This document shows positions 5,436 to 5,509 of a DNA stretch of 5,509 nt, in pieces (the stretch's first letter is position 1; each line of letters starts with the position of its first letter). The position numbers were made by a program, and so were the translations under genes. Source of the stretch: Bacillota bacterium (GTDB lineage Bacteria; Bacillota_C; Negativicutes; Sporomusales; Sporomusaceae). The notes beneath the pieces were generated by a model that was given only the letters and a program-made list of their open reading frames with translations, made no database searches and was not told the DNA's origin. The stretch covers positions 1 to 5,509 of the forward strand of contig JAEZQV010000360.1 of NCBI GenBank assembly GCA_023441125.1, read 5' to 3'.

Positions 5436-5509
5436 ATGAACACAAAGACGATCTTAGCTATTGATGTTGGCACAGGTATGGTCAAAGCATTTGCCGGGAG
5501 GCTGGAGGC
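5436..5509 (+). CDS. ftsA: FtsA-like actin-fold cell division protein, 3' truncated by window edge
   Basis: Only 24 complete codons are present before the window ends. The peptide begins MNTKTILAIDVGTGMVKAFA and continues GRLE. The pattern (I/L)AIDVGTG is the phosphate-1 motif of the actin/Hsp70/FtsA ATPase fold, which comes at the very N-terminus of FtsA. Position right after sbp is where Bacillota carry ftsA, so FtsA is the most likely identity: the peripheral membrane protein that tethers FtsZ filaments. The segment after the motif (MVKAFAGRLE) is less like standard FtsA (roughly SKVRAIIGE), so an FtsA paralogue or another actin-like member such as a PilM/MreB relative cannot be excluded. 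A terminator and a candidate promoter precede it, suggesting its own transcription unit. Confidence 0.72.
   Translation, partial: MNTKTILAIDVGTGMVKAFAGRLE

Noticed and set aside
5291..5485. Antisense open frame across the ftsA leader
   Set aside because: It has no recognisable protein features and runs into the FtsA-like start. The region reads better as a promoter leader.
1..5509. Mobile elements, CRISPR arrays, tRNA/rRNA genes or a novel accessory system
   Set aside because: No transposase, repeat-spacer structure, tRNA cloverleaf or unrecognised gene cassette is seen. The window is fully explained by dcw-cluster genes and short regulatory gaps.

Overview
This 5.5 kb window is a piece of a bacterial division and cell wall (dcw) cluster, with every gene on the + strand. 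In order it holds the 3' three quarters of murC, complete murA, complete ddl, complete ftsQ/divIB, a DUF881 (YlxW/YlxX-type) gene, sbp (small basic protein, DUF1290), and the first 24 codons of an FtsA-like actin-fold gene cut by the right edge. The sbp-DUF881-ftsQ-ftsA neighbourhood is typical of Bacillota (Firmicutes); Bacillus subtilis has divIB-ylxW-ylxX-sbp-ftsA-ftsZ. Moderate GC, strong GGAGG-type ribosome binding sites and a TTG start fit that phylum. The order murC-murA-ddl-ftsQ makes me lean toward Negativicutes or a clostridial relative, but this is a memory-based inference and the genus cannot be fixed from the sequence.

Layout: 1-1067 murC (5' end missing); 1135-2385 murA; 2401-3333 ddl; 3334-3434 a boundary with an intrinsic terminator and a likely new promoter; 3435-4181 ftsQ; 4210-4902 DUF881 gene (TTG start); 4904-5233 sbp, one base after the previous stop; 5242-5285 a strong intrinsic terminator; 5286-5435 an A-rich leader with a candidate promoter; 5436-5509 the start of the ftsA-like gene.

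How the genes work together: MurA commits UDP-GlcNAc to peptidoglycan synthesis, MurC adds the first stem residue (L-Ala) to UDP-MurNAc, and Ddl makes the D-Ala-D-Ala dipeptide that ends the stem. FtsQ/DivIB, the DUF881 protein and Sbp are membrane proteins of the division gene block, and the FtsA-like protein would tether the FtsZ ring. The two terminators divide the window into three probable transcription units: cytoplasmic precursor enzymes, membrane division proteins, and the FtsA-like gene with whatever follows.

I looked for an undescribed system and did not find one. This is a conserved housekeeping region with no mobile element, CRISPR array, RNA gene or foreign-looking island. The points worth a second look are the transcriptional breaks inside the cluster, the double TTG start of the DUF881 gene, murA rather than murB after murC, and the somewhat divergent N-terminus of the FtsA-like protein.
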